From assembly GCA_900317845.1 (NCBI GenBank), contig ONII01000016.1:1-44033 (forward strand): a stretch of DNA of 44,033 nucleotides. Direction: 5' to 3'. Source of the DNA: an uncultured Bacteroidales bacterium. Its GTDB lineage: Bacteria > Bacteroidota > Bacteroidia > Bacteroidales > UBA932. Position 1 is the stretch's first letter, and the number at the start of each line of letters is the position of its first letter. The position numbers were made by a program, and so were the translations under genes. The notes under the pieces were generated by a model, which saw only the letters and a program-made list of their open reading frames with translations, was not told the DNA's origin and did not search any database. Of the stretch, positions 16,598 to 27,342 are shown in pieces.

Positions 16598-16605
16598 CAA
16601 AGATA
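16598..16605 (-). promoter_or_regulatory. -7 box (TATCTTTG) for the AraC regulator
   Basis: TATCTTTG on the minus strand, 7 nt before the ATG at 16590. It supports that start and a very short leader. The 91-bp AT-rich interval to the divergent gene is the likely operator region. Confidence 0.6.
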
Positions 16606-16669
16606 ACAAAATCTGCGAAATTGGTATATAATCAGCCAATATTTGTACAAGAACTTGGAAACCTCGCCG

Positions 16670-16677
16670 TACCTTTG
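16670..16677 (+). promoter_or_regulatory. -7 box (TACCTTTG) for the hydrolase operon
   Basis: TACCTTTG ends 4 nt before the ATG at 16682, again implying an almost leaderless transcript. It rules out an upstream start at 16643. Confidence 0.6.
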
Positions 16678-16681
16678 CACC

Positions 16682-17761
16682 ATGAAACAAACCGTAACCA
16701 TAGCCCTTGCAGCGATGTTGCTGCTGGGCTGCAACCAGAACAAGAATATGAACACCCTGAATCTCACCCAGGAATGGGACAAGACTTTCCCGAAATCGGA
16801 ACTGGTCAATCACAGCAAAGTCACTTTCCACAATCGTTTTGGCATTGAACTGGCCGCGGATATGTATGTCCCCAAAGAGATTCCCGGTCAAGCCGGGAAT
16901 GACGTCACGCCCGACATCGATCGGGCGTCTCTTCCCGCCATCGCCGTCTGCGGCCCCTTTGGCGCAGTGAAGGAGCAGACGGCCGGCATCTATGCCCAGC
17001 ATATGGCCGAGAGAGGGTTCCTCGCGATCGCCTTTGATCCCTCTTTTACCGGCGAATCCGGCGGTGAACCCCGCAGGATGGCGTCACCTGACATCAATAC
17101 GGAGGACTTCCTGGCGGCCGTGGATTTCCTTTCCACCAACGAATTGGTAGAGCCCGGGCGCATCGGCATCATCGGCATCTGCGGCTGGGGAGGCATGGCC
17201 ATCAACGCAGCTGCGCTTGACCCCCGCATTAAGGCAACCGTCACATCCACCATGTATGACATGTCCCGCGTGGCGCGCGAGGGCTACTTTGGCAGCACCG
17301 ACAATGAGGCTGCCCGCGACGCCCAGCGGCAGGCCTGGGCCGCGCAGCGCACTGAAGACTATCGCAGCGGTACCTACAAGCGTGCCGGCGGCGTGGTCGA
17401 TCCGCTTCCGGACGATGCACCCTGGTTCGTCAAGGACTATCACGCCTATTACAAGACGCCCCGTGGGTACCACAAGCGCAGCGGCAACTCTAACGACGGT
17501 TGGAATGTCATCGGCACCATGTCCTTCATGAACCAGCCCCTGCTGGACATGGCCGGCGAAATCAAGACTCCCGTGCTCATTATCCATGGCGAGAAGGCCC
17601 ACAGCCGCTATTTCAGCGAAGGCGCCTTCGAGAAACTGAAGGGCGACAACAAGGAACTCCTCATAATCCCGGGAGCCGTGCATACTGACCTCTATGATGA
17701 CGTTGCCGGAGTCATCCCCTACGACAAGATGGAATCCTTCTTCAAAGAGAACCTGAAGTAA
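16682..17761 (+). CDS. Lipoprotein alpha/beta hydrolase (DLH/YcjY-like) with repeat-derived insert
   Basis: A 359-residue alpha/beta hydrolase exported as a lipoprotein: MKQTVTIALAAMLLLGC with C17 in a good lipobox. The core has LPAIAVCGPFGAVKEQ, the nucleophile elbow GICGWGG (Cys at 167 where most hydrolases have Ser, as in dienelactone-hydrolase-like proteins), STMYDMSR, VLIIHGEKAHSRYFSE and the catalytic His region PGAVHTDLYD (H334). The substrate is unknown. Residues about 66-83 (EIPGQAGNDVTPDIDRAS) are encoded by two inverted palindromic elements inserted in frame in the N-terminal part of the core; the protein otherwise looks complete. It has divergent AraC control and shares TAATG with the next gene. 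Confidence 0.85.
   Translation: MKQTVTIALAAMLLLGCNQNKNMNTLNLTQEWDKTFPKSELVNHSKVTFHNRFGIELAADMYVPKEIPGQAGNDVTPDIDRASLPAIAVCGPFGAVKEQTAGIYAQHMAERGFLAIAFDPSFTGESGGEPRRMASPDINTEDFLAAVDFLSTNELVEPGRIGIIGICGWGGMAINAAALDPRIKATVTSTMYDMSRVAREGYFGSTDNEAARDAQRQAWAAQRTEDYRSGTYKRAGGVVDPLPDDAPWFVKDYHAYYKTPRGYHKRSGNSNDGWNVIGTMSFMNQPLLDMAGEIKTPVLIIHGEKAHSRYFSEGAFEKLKGDNKELLIIPGAVHTDLYDDVAGVIPYDKMESFFKENLK
16878..16903 (-). repeat. Subfamily A palindromic element, copy 6a (inside hydrolase gene)
   Basis: Minus strand: GTCATTCCCGG, loop CTTGA, CCGGGAATCT. The stem has T:A where other copies have G:C, with both arms changed. It is joined directly, GTC end to GTC end, to copy 6b. Confidence 0.8.
16904..16930 (+). 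repeat. Subfamily A palindromic element, copy 6b (inside hydrolase gene)
   Basis: Plus strand: GTCACGCCCGA, loop CATCGA, TCGGGCGTCT. Both arms carry a matching T-to-C / A-to-G change relative to copy 1. With copy 6a it forms a 53-bp inverted pair that keeps the reading frame. Confidence 0.8.
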
Positions 17762-18261
17762 TGAAAGCCGCTATAATCACAGTATTGTCCTGCTTCGTTT
17801 TGTCCCTGTCGGCCTGCGAAAAGCATCCTTCTCCACTGGAGCAGGAAGAGCAGCAGGAGGAACAGAAGCAGTCTGAAAACAGCAATCAACACGAGAACAT
17901 GCAATCTATGACCATGAATATCACCGCCGACGGCAAAACCATCACGGCCACGCTGGCAGACAATGCCACCGCCAGGGCGTTGGCCGAAAAACTGAAATCC
18001 GGATCCATAACCGTTGAGATGAAGGCCAATGGCTTTGAGCATTACGGTTCGCTCGGATTCTCATTGGATAGACACGATGAGCAGATTACGGCCGTATCCG
18101 GAGACATTATGCTATATAACGGCAACAATATCTGCGTCTTTTACGGCAGCAACAGCTGGTCCTATACTCCGCTGGGCAAGGTGGACAGAAAGACAGCTGA
18201 TGAGTTGAAAGCCTTCTTCGGCACCGGCACTATTTCAGTCACCTATTCACTGAAACAATAA
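17761..18261 (+). CDS. Cyclophilin-like fold lipoprotein
   Basis: A 166-residue predicted lipoprotein: MKAAIITVLSCFVLSLSAC with C19 as the likely lipidated residue. A Glu/Gln-rich spacer (about 24-46) precedes a compact domain: MNITADGKTITATLADNATARALAEKL, then FEHYGSLGF, GDIMLYNGNNICVFYGSNSWSYTPLGKV. This is the pattern of the cyclophilin-like domain family often encoded near flavodoxins, hydrolases and AraC regulators. Enzymatic activity is not established for this family. The ATG overlaps the hydrolase stop (TAATG), so the two are translationally coupled. A likely terminator follows at 18306. Confidence 0.75.
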   Translation: MKAAIITVLSCFVLSLSACEKHPSPLEQEEQQEEQKQSENSNQHENMQSMTMNITADGKTITATLADNATARALAEKLKSGSITVEMKANGFEHYGSLGFSLDRHDEQITAVSGDIMLYNGNNICVFYGSNSWSYTPLGKVDRKTADELKAFFGTGTISVTYSLKQ

Positions 18262-18305
18262 AAGCCAGTGAAACGGTGTTGAGAAGATCTCCCTTCTGAT
18301 CTGCG

Positions 18306-20479
<2,174 letters not shown>

Positions 20480-20499
20480 TTAATTAGGAGTTTGACGAT

Positions 20500-22764
20500 A
20501 TGAGTTTTTCGCAGTTCAACGAAAAAGATTACGAGGTCATTAACCAGGCCTATGCCAAGCTGCGCGCATCGGCAGAAAAACGCTGCGCCAATGCGGCAGA
20601 GCTGGAAGTGGTGCAACGCGCCTTCGAGTTTGCGAACAGCGCCCACAGCAATGTGCGCCGCCGCAGCGGAGAGCCTTATATGCTGCACCCCATTGCCGTA
20701 GCGCAAATTGTGGTGGACGACATTGGCCTTGGCTATAAATCCATTTCGGCCGCCCTGCTGCACGATGTTGTGGAGGACACCGACTACACCGTGGAAGACA
20801 TCCGCGAGCATTTTGGAAACAAGATTGCCTCGCTGGTGGACGGCCTTACCAAGATTAAAACGGTGCTGGACAACGAGCAAAAGACGCACGGCGTGGCGGA
20901 TATCAGCCAGCAGAGCATGCAGGCGGAGAACTTCAAGCGCATTCTCCTTACGCTCAATGACGATGTCCGCGTGGTGCTCATCAAACTGGCGGACCGCCTG
21001 CACAACTGCCGCACCATTGAGCACATGCCGGAACACAAGCGGGACAAGATTCTCTCGGAGACCATGTTCATCTTTATCCCGCTGGCCCACCGGCTGGGCC
21101 TGTACAGCATCAAGAGTGAACTGGAAAACATCTGGCTGCGCTACAATGAGCCGGAGGCCTACCAGGAAATCAAAGCCCGCATAGACAAGAGCGTTCAGGA
21201 AAAAGGCGCGGAGATGACCCAGTTCATCCGGCCCATCGCAGAGGCTCTCACCAAAGCCGGTTTCAGGTTCGAAATCAAGAAACGGGTGAAAACCCCCTAC
21301 TCCGCCTGGCGCAAGATGCAGCAAAAGCAGATTTCCTTTGAGGAAGTGTATGACCTGTACGCCATCCGAATCATTTTTGAGGCAGACCAAAGTTCCCCGG
21401 AAAGCGAGCGAGACCAGTGCTATCACATCTTTTCCATTATTACGGGCTTGTACCGCTACATGCCGGAACGCCTGCGTGACTGGGTAAAGCATCCCAAATC
21501 AAATGGTTACGAGGCCCTGCACTGCACCTTGCTCAGCGAATCCGGCGTATGGGTGGAGGTCCAGATCCGCACCCGCCGCATGGACGATATTGCGGAAAAA
21601 GGTATCGCCGCGCACTGGATGTACAAGCGCAACGGCTATCTGGGAGAGGGCGACTATGAGATGGATGCCTGGCTGGAGCGCATCAAGGAAATCCTGGTAA
21701 ATCCGGACGTAAATGCCCTGGAACTGCTGGATATCATCCATAACGACCTAACCGCCACCGAGATATACGTCTTCACCCCTAAGGGAGACCAACGCAGCAT
21801 CCAGAAAGGGGCCACCGCCCTGGATTTTGCCTATCTCATCCATACGGAGGTGGGCAACAAGGCCATCGCGGCCAAGGTGAACCAGCGCCTGGTAAAGCTG
21901 AGCCATGTGCTCAAAACCGGCGACAAAGTGGAGATTATTACGGCCGAGGATGCCAAGCCGCAGCCGGAGTGGATCAAATTCCTCACCACGCGACGCGCCC
22001 GCACCCTTGTGATGGATTACTTCAAGGCCCAGCGCAAGCAAACGGTGGACTTTGGCAAAAAGACCCTGGAGAATACGCTCACCTCGCTGGGCATCGAGAA
22101 CGATGAACGCAACCTCCAGCGCCTGCAGGCCGCATATGGCGTAGACTCCCGCGAAGAAATGTACTACGGAATCGGCCTTGGAAACCTGAGCCTGGACCAG
22201 GTGACGGAAAACCTCAAGAAGCAGTCGAGCGGCCGTTTGTCCTGGCTGCGCCGTGCTCTCAGGATGGACGATGAGACTGAGCAGCCGGTGGAGAACCGGC
22301 CGGAGGCAGAAACCTTTATCATTGGCAGTTCAGACCCCAACGGTCCGCGTTTCTCCATTGCCAGCTGCTGCAATCCCATCCCCGGAGACCCGGTGGTGGG
22401 CTTCAAGGCACCCGATGGCAGCGTTACCGTGCACAAGAAAGCCTGTCCGGTGGCGGAGAGCATTGCCGCCATGCACGGAGACTGGGTGGTAGTGCCCAAG
22501 TGGCTGGAACAAGCCGAGGACAATTCCTTCCTGGTACGTATCACCCTTAAGGGCATTGACCGTGTGGGCATGCTCAACGAGATTTCCCGCTACGTGTCGC
22601 TGGTGATGGGCGTGAACATGCGCCGGCTGTCGCTGCAGGCAGAAAGCGGCCTGTTCGAGGGCTATATCGACATGTACGTGCAGTCGCGCGAGATTCTGGA
22701 ACAAATGATCAGGAAACTTTCTTCCATCGAAGGCATAGAATCTGTAATTAGAACGGAACTATGA
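20500..22764 (+). CDS. rel: Bifunctional (p)ppGpp synthetase/hydrolase, Rel/SpoT family
   Basis: A 754-residue long RSH protein of the stringent response. The N-terminal HD hydrolase has YMLHPIAVAQIV and LLHDVVEDTDY with the metal-binding H88-D89 intact. The synthetase domain has EIKKRVKTPYSAWRKM, YDLYAIRIIF, KSNGYEALHCT and WVEVQIRTRRMDDIAEKGIAAHW (catalytic-region E353). A TGS domain (IYVFTPKGDQRSIQKGATALDFAYLIH) and a C-terminal ACT domain (SFLVRITLKGIDRVGMLNEISRYV) follow. The intact HD motif suggests that it can both make and break the alarmone. It overlaps the next gene by 4 nt (ATGA). Confidence 0.95.
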   Translation: MSFSQFNEKDYEVINQAYAKLRASAEKRCANAAELEVVQRAFEFANSAHSNVRRRSGEPYMLHPIAVAQIVVDDIGLGYKSISAALLHDVVEDTDYTVEDIREHFGNKIASLVDGLTKIKTVLDNEQKTHGVADISQQSMQAENFKRILLTLNDDVRVVLIKLADRLHNCRTIEHMPEHKRDKILSETMFIFIPLAHRLGLYSIKSELENIWLRYNEPEAYQEIKARIDKSVQEKGAEMTQFIRPIAEALTKAGFRFEIKKRVKTPYSAWRKMQQKQISFEEVYDLYAIRIIFEADQSSPESERDQCYHIFSIITGLYRYMPERLRDWVKHPKSNGYEALHCTLLSESGVWVEVQIRTRRMDDIAEKGIAAHWMYKRNGYLGEGDYEMDAWLERIKEILVNPDVNALELLDIIHNDLTATEIYVFTPKGDQRSIQKGATALDFAYLIHTEVGNKAIAAKVNQRLVKLSHVLKTGDKVEIITAEDAKPQPEWIKFLTTRRARTLVMDYFKAQRKQTVDFGKKTLENTLTSLGIENDERNLQRLQAAYGVDSREEMYYGIGLGNLSLDQVTENLKKQSSGRLSWLRRALRMDDETEQPVENRPEAETFIIGSSDPNGPRFSIASCCNPIPGDPVVGFKAPDGSVTVHKKACPVAESIAAMHGDWVVVPKWLEQAEDNSFLVRITLKGIDRVGMLNEISRYVSLVMGVNMRRLSLQAESGLFEGYIDMYVQSREILEQMIRKLSSIEGIESVIRTEL

Positions 22765-24560
22765 GCCTGAAAAAACTGCTGCCGCTCATTCCAGCGGCTC
22801 TCATACTGGGTTCGCTCATGTTCCCGCAGGGTTGTGCCAACACCACAACCCCGCCTTCCGGTGGCCCCAAGGACACCATCCCGCCCGTGCTCACCAAGGT
22901 GACCCCTTTCCCGGGTACGGTGAACGTGGGGGTGCACAAGACCAAACTGGTGTTCACTTTCAACGAATATGTGAAAATCAAGGACGCCACCGGCATTTAC
23001 CTGTCTCCCCCGCTGGAAAAACGCCCTAAGGCGGTTATCAAGGGCAAGTCGGTGGAAGTCTCGTTCGAGAGTGACCTGGATTCCAACACCACCTACACGC
23101 TGGACCTGACGGGCGCCATAGCCGACAATAACGAAGGCAACCTGTTCCCGGGCTTCACGCTGGTGTTCTCTACCGGTGCGCAGATTGACTCCATGTGCCT
23201 GACCGGCCTGGTACAGGACTGTAACACCCTGAAGCCGCTAAAAGGCATTACCGTCATGCTGTATAAGGACCAGGCCGATTCTGCCGTGTTCCTCAATCGT
23301 CCCGTTGCCGCCGCCAAAACCGACGAATGGGGCTTTTTCAGCCTTCGGAACATCCAGGACACCGTTTATCGGGTCTATGCCATCAAGGACGAGAACAACA
23401 ACAACCTGTACGACCCCGAGACGGAGCGGGTGGCCTTCCTGGATTCCCTGTTCCATCCGCATACGGTCTTTAACGACAGCCTGTACGAGTTCAAGAAATT
23501 CGACATGAAAGATACGGCCCTGTGCCTGGCGCGCAAGACGGACTTTGAACTGAACCTTTTCCGCGAAAAACCTTCCAAACAGATGATTGTAAAGAAGGAA
23601 CGCGTGGGGCTACGCACCGCTTATCTTACGTTTATGGCGCCGGATGCCGTGATTCACGACATGCGCATCAAGGGGCTCCCACGGGAAAAACTCATTTCCC
23701 AGTTCAACCTGCAGCGTGACTCCCTGGAGCTCTGGGTGAACGACCAGCGCAAAATGCCCGACACCCTCAAGCTGGTGGTGAATTTCGACAAAACCGATAC
23801 CACCGGCAAACTGGTTCCCACGGAAGAAGAGGTGAAGCTCTCTATTGGCAAGGAACTGCGGGCCGAACTCATGAAAATGGCCAACAATCCCCGTAACCGC
23901 AAGCACGAGGATACCATCGCCGTCATGACCACCAAGGCCGATGCCACCACCATTGAGCAGTACGGCTATGAGATTGAATTCAAGTATCCGCTCATTGAAA
24001 GCGCCTGGGATTCCCTGAAATTCCGCAGTGTGAACCCGCGTCAGCAGGAGGCCAAGGGCAAAGTGAAGGTAGTGCAGGACAGCACCAACCTGCGGCATTT
24101 CAATATTTACCCGGAAGAAAAACTGCAGGTGGGCTACGACTATTACCTCAAAATTCCCCACCGCCGTTTCCGTGACGTAAACGGTTACTACAATGACAGT
24201 ACGGAGCTCAAAGTTACGCTCCCCAACGACGAAAAACTCAGTTCCATTACCCTGGAACTCTCCCACGTGAAAAACAAGTACATCCTGGACCTGCTAACGG
24301 AAAAGCGGGACAAAGTGGTGCGTTCGTTCATTGTGGACAAGGATGGTACGCTGGTGTTCCCCTATCTGAAAACCGGGAATTATTGCATCCGTATCACGGA
24401 AGACCTGAACCGGAACAACCTGGTAGATACCGGCGTGCTGCTGGAGCACAAACAGCCGGAAAAGGTGCGCTTCTTTAAGGTGAACGACCAGTTCCTCATC
24501 AAGGTGCTGGAGCGGGCGGAGATGATTTGGCAGATAGACATGGAGGAAATGTTCCGATGA
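22761..24560 (+). CDS. Lipoprotein with N-terminal bacterial Ig-like (Big_5) domain
   Basis: A 599-residue exported protein. The signal MSLKKLLPLIPAALILGSLMFPQGC places the candidate lipidated Cys at 25, followed by ANTTTPPSGGPKDTIPPVL, a start shared by a conserved Bacteroidota family. Residues about 40-135 look like the SbsA-type Ig domain (TFNEYVKIKDATGIYLSPPLE...DLDSNTTYTLDLTGAIADNNEGN). Beta-rich repeats with carboxypeptidase-regulatory-like character follow (GLVQDCNTLKPLKGITVML, EWGFFSLRNIQDTVYRVYAIKDENNNNLYD). The function is unknown; envelope location is inferred. It is translationally coupled to rel upstream and to an outer-membrane protein downstream. Confidence 0.8.
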   Translation: MSLKKLLPLIPAALILGSLMFPQGCANTTTPPSGGPKDTIPPVLTKVTPFPGTVNVGVHKTKLVFTFNEYVKIKDATGIYLSPPLEKRPKAVIKGKSVEVSFESDLDSNTTYTLDLTGAIADNNEGNLFPGFTLVFSTGAQIDSMCLTGLVQDCNTLKPLKGITVMLYKDQADSAVFLNRPVAAAKTDEWGFFSLRNIQDTVYRVYAIKDENNNNLYDPETERVAFLDSLFHPHTVFNDSLYEFKKFDMKDTALCLARKTDFELNLFREKPSKQMIVKKERVGLRTAYLTFMAPDAVIHDMRIKGLPREKLISQFNLQRDSLELWVNDQRKMPDTLKLVVNFDKTDTTGKLVPTEEEVKLSIGKELRAELMKMANNPRNRKHEDTIAVMTTKADATTIEQYGYEIEFKYPLIESAWDSLKFRSVNPRQQEAKGKVKVVQDSTNLRHFNIYPEEKLQVGYDYYLKIPHRRFRDVNGYYNDSTELKVTLPNDEKLSSITLELSHVKNKYILDLLTEKRDKVVRSFIVDKDGTLVFPYLKTGNYCIRITEDLNRNNLVDTGVLLEHKQPEKVRFFKVNDQFLIKVLERAEMIWQIDMEEMFR

Positions 24561-25417
24561 AGCGTCTGATTTCCATTGTGATCGGCCTGTGTGCGGCCTG
24601 TTCTCTCTCCTTTGCCCAGGTAGACCTGGACAAGGAGTTCTTCAGCCTGCCGGACACGGTCACCAACGAGTATCTGGACAGCCTCAAGCTACAGGTCCAG
24701 AAACCCAACGACTATTGGATGATCGGGGTGTACGGGGGGATGTCGGCCCAGTTTGGCTACTGGAACCCTTCGCGGCTTTCCCAGGCGCAGGTGCAATTCC
24801 CGGTGTACGGTTTTTCCGTCATCCGGCAGTTCACCATGTTTGGCCTGTTCCCTTTTCTGGGACTGGAGTTTGGCGCGCAGCAAAACTATGAGGGTTACGA
24901 GTTCAAGACCAACAAGGAAACCGGGTACCGCTCTACTGAGTCGGGTGCGTACAAGGCCATGATGCGTGTTCCGGAGGCCTATATCCTCACCCACGGCCAC
25001 TTCGACCTGGGCCAGCACTTCAAATTCATGCTCAAGGTGGGTTTGTATGGCGGCTACAGGACCGGTATCAAACGTGTGCTGGACGATGCCTATGCCGGCA
25101 CCTCCTATGAGAATTACCTGACCGCTTTCCGCGACTACGACCTCCGCTGGACCTACGGCCTCATGGGTGGCCTGGGTATGGGACTGGTGTTTAATCCCAT
25201 AGAGATTCACCTGAACGTGAATATCAAATGGGGCTGGGGCTCGTTCTGGCAGCCGGATTATTCCAGCCCTTACTATTACCGTTTTGGCTACCCGCTGGAC
25301 GGTACCGTTACCCTGGGCGTGTATTATCAGCTCACGCCCCGTTATGGCCACACGCGCGCGCAGCTGCGTAAACTGGCCCGGAAAATGATAGAAGAACAGC
25401 AGCAGAATAAGCAATGA
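24557..25417 (+). CDS. Predicted outer-membrane beta-barrel protein
   Basis: A 286-residue protein starting at ATG 24557, which overlaps the preceding stop (ATGA). MKRLISIVIGLCAACSLSFAQ is a cleavable Sec signal with probable cleavage after AQ or near it. The mature part alternates aromatic and polar residues in strand-like segments with Gly turns (WMIGVYGGMSAQFGYW, FMLKVGLYGGYRTG, WTYGLMGGLGMGLVF, LDGTVTLGVYYQLTPRYG). This suggests a small barrel of roughly 10-12 strands. The C-terminal helix RAQLRKLARKMIEEQQQ is unusual for a barrel, which normally ends on an aromatic strand. The function is unknown. It is coupled to the Ig-like lipoprotein and to ispG. Confidence 0.7.
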   Translation: MKRLISIVIGLCAACSLSFAQVDLDKEFFSLPDTVTNEYLDSLKLQVQKPNDYWMIGVYGGMSAQFGYWNPSRLSQAQVQFPVYGFSVIRQFTMFGLFPFLGLEFGAQQNYEGYEFKTNKETGYRSTESGAYKAMMRVPEAYILTHGHFDLGQHFKFMLKVGLYGGYRTGIKRVLDDAYAGTSYENYLTAFRDYDLRWTYGLMGGLGMGLVFNPIEIHLNVNIKWGWGSFWQPDYSSPYYYRFGYPLDGTVTLGVYYQLTPRYGHTRAQLRKLARKMIEEQQQNKQ

Positions 25418-26676
25418 CAAAATTGATGGAAACCCGGACCGTCCGCGTGGGCGATGTCCTGATTGGCAGCGGCCACCCCATTGTGGTCCAGACTATGTGC
25501 AATACCCATACGGCGGATGTCGCCGCTACCGTGGCGCAGTGCCGCCGCCTGGCAGCGGTGGGCTCGCAGCTCATCCGTATCACCGTTCCCTCCCTGTCGG
25601 ACGTGCCCGCCTTGCAACAGATCCATGATACGCTGCGGGAAGAGGGTATTCAGACGCCCCTGGTGGCCGATATTCACTTCTCGGCGGAAGTGGCCATGGC
25701 CGTAGTGCCCGTGGTGGAGAAAATCCGTATCAACCCGGGAAACTTCCATCCGGACCATGAAAAAGCCCGCCAGCTCTTTGGGCAGTTCCTGGAAAAGTGC
25801 AAACAGTACAACCGGGCCATCCGGATTGGCCTGAACCATGGTTCGCTGGGCAAATACATTGTGGAAAAGTACGGAAATACGCCGCAGGCCATGGCTCTGG
25901 CCGCCATGGAATGGGTGGAGATGTGTATGGACGCTCAATTCTTTAACGTGGTGGTATCCCTCAAGGCGTCCAATACGGTGGTGATGGTGCAGGCCTACCG
26001 TGAGCTCGCGCGCCTGATGCAGGAGAAAGGCGTGGTGTTCCCGCTGCATGTGGGGGTGACGGAAGCCGGCAACGGCGACAGCGGCCGCATCAAGTCCTGC
26101 GTAGCCATTTCCACGCTGCTCTCCGAGGGGATCGGCAATACCATCCGTGTGTCCCTCACCGAAGACCCTGCCAACGAGATTCCCGTGGCGCAGTACCTGG
26201 CCCGGCGCTACGGTCCTGTCATACCGAGCGAAGCGAGCGTATCTCTCTCCGCCCGCGAGACTGCTCTCCTCAAGGCGGCGTGCGACTGGGGCGCTCCCCT
26301 GCTCAACCACGAGGTAGACGACATTCCCCTGGAGGACGAATACCTTAAGGACGAGATTTTACAGGCCTGCAGGCGCCGTTTCTACAAACCGGAGTACATT
26401 GCCTGTCCGGGCTGCGGCCGCACGCTGTACGACCTGGAAAACACCTTTAACAAGGTAAAGGCGGCTACTGCCGGTTTCAAGGATGTGGTGATTGCCGTCA
26501 TGGGCTGCATTGTCAACGGCCCCGGAGAAATGGCCGATGCCGACTACGGTTACGTGGGCGAAGGCGCCGGCAAGGTTACGCTCTACCGTAAAAAAGACCC
26601 CGTCCTGAGGCATATACCCGAGGACGAGGCTGTAGATAAGCTTGTGGAGCTGATTACTGCGGATCGGGCAGAATAG
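25414..26676 (+). CDS. ispG: IspG, HMBPP synthase, with the Bacteroidota insertion domain reduced
   Basis: A 420-residue 4-hydroxy-3-methylbut-2-enyl-diphosphate synthase of the MEP isoprenoid pathway. The TIM barrel runs from RTVRVGDVLIGSGHPIVVQTMCNT to GIGNTIRVSLTEDPANEIPVAQYL. The iron-sulfur domain has C331 and C334 (ACPGCGRT), C365 (MGCIVNGPGE) and E372, matching the known [4Fe-4S] ligands. Long-form Bacteroidota and plant enzymes carry a ~200-residue A* domain between these parts. Here only about 55 residues join them, starting with the repeat-encoded VIPSEASVS (about 269-278). All active-site residues are present, so it is probably functional. It overlaps the upstream stop by 4 nt and convergent psd by 23 nt. 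Confidence 0.95.
   Translation: MTKLMETRTVRVGDVLIGSGHPIVVQTMCNTHTADVAATVAQCRRLAAVGSQLIRITVPSLSDVPALQQIHDTLREEGIQTPLVADIHFSAEVAMAVVPVVEKIRINPGNFHPDHEKARQLFGQFLEKCKQYNRAIRIGLNHGSLGKYIVEKYGNTPQAMALAAMEWVEMCMDAQFFNVVVSLKASNTVVMVQAYRELARLMQEKGVVFPLHVGVTEAGNGDSGRIKSCVAISTLLSEGIGNTIRVSLTEDPANEIPVAQYLARRYGPVIPSEASVSLSARETALLKAACDWGAPLLNHEVDDIPLEDEYLKDEILQACRRRFYKPEYIACPGCGRTLYDLENTFNKVKAATAGFKDVVIAVMGCIVNGPGEMADADYGYVGEGAGKVTLYRKKDPVLRHIPEDEAVDKLVELITADRAE
26218..26245 (+). repeat. Subfamily B palindromic element inside ispG
   Basis: GTCATACCGAG, core CGAAGCG, AGCGTATCTC. Outer arms ATAC/GTAT and the inner GC-GAA-GC mini-hairpin are visible. Read in frame as [10 protein letters not shown] at the junction of the barrel and iron-sulfur domains. 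It differs from the mnmE copy at one base. Confidence 0.85.
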
Positions 26677-27334
26677 CCAGCACAGATTCTACGGCGCGGA
26701 CTTTATCTCCCACCTTCACTTTTACATCGGCTTCCACAGGGACAAAGAGGTCTATGCGGGAGCCGAATTTGATGACACCGCACTGGTCTCCGCGGTATTC
26801 GATTTTGCCGGGCTCCGAATAGCAGACGATGCGGCGGGCGAACGTGCCGGCGATTTGCTTGAAGAAGACCTCTCCGTACTCGTTCTTCATGCAGGACGAG
26901 GAGTGCTCATTGAGCTCCGAAGACTTGGGATGGAAGGCCAGGAGGTATTTGCCGGGATGGTACTTGTAGTAAGTAACCTCACCCGTGATGGGCCAGAAGT
27001 TGCAGTGGACGTCAAAAAAGTCCATATATACGGAAATCTGGATGCAGTCCCGCTTGAGGTACTCTTTTTCGTAGACCTTGTCCACAATCACCACTTTGCC
27101 GTCTGCCACGGAGGTAACCAGCTGATGATTATCGACATAGGGCGTTTCCCGGTTGGGGACGCGGAAGAACCAGGTGATGAACACCATGAAAATGACCATG
27201 AAGGCACACAGGGGGATGCTCAGCCACAGCCAGGGTACATAGCGGGCCGTAAGGAAAATGAGCACGGCGCAGATGCACCAGCTGGTGAGGATGGTTCCGT
27301 AGGAGTCGCTGTCAATTTTAATCCACTTCTTCAT
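26654..27334 (-). CDS. psd: Phosphatidylserine decarboxylase, membrane-anchored short form
   Basis: A 226-residue pyruvoyl enzyme making phosphatidylethanolamine. The start is ATG 27334 (MKKWIKIDSDSYGTI); the frame runs further upstream, but that part is an antisense shadow of cdsA. Two hydrophobic segments (about 14-60) anchor it. The body has NRETPYVDNHQLVTSVADGKVVIVDKVYE, ISVYMDFFDVHCNFWPITGEV and the self-cleavage site region GVIKFGSRIDLFVP, where cleavage before the Ser of FGS yields the pyruvoyl group. It lies 8 nt downstream of cdsA. The pair supply phospholipid synthesis: CDP-diacylglycerol, then PE from PS. A pssA is not in the window. Confidence 0.93.
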   Translation of the reverse strand: MKKWIKIDSDSYGTILTSWCICAVLIFLTARYVPWLWLSIPLCAFMVIFMVFITWFFRVPNRETPYVDNHQLVTSVADGKVVIVDKVYEKEYLKRDCIQISVYMDFFDVHCNFWPITGEVTYYKYHPGKYLLAFHPKSSELNEHSSSCMKNEYGEVFFKQIAGTFARRIVCYSEPGKIEYRGDQCGVIKFGSRIDLFVPVEADVKVKVGDKVRAVESVLAILPDPQ

Positions 27335-27342
27335 AAATAACT

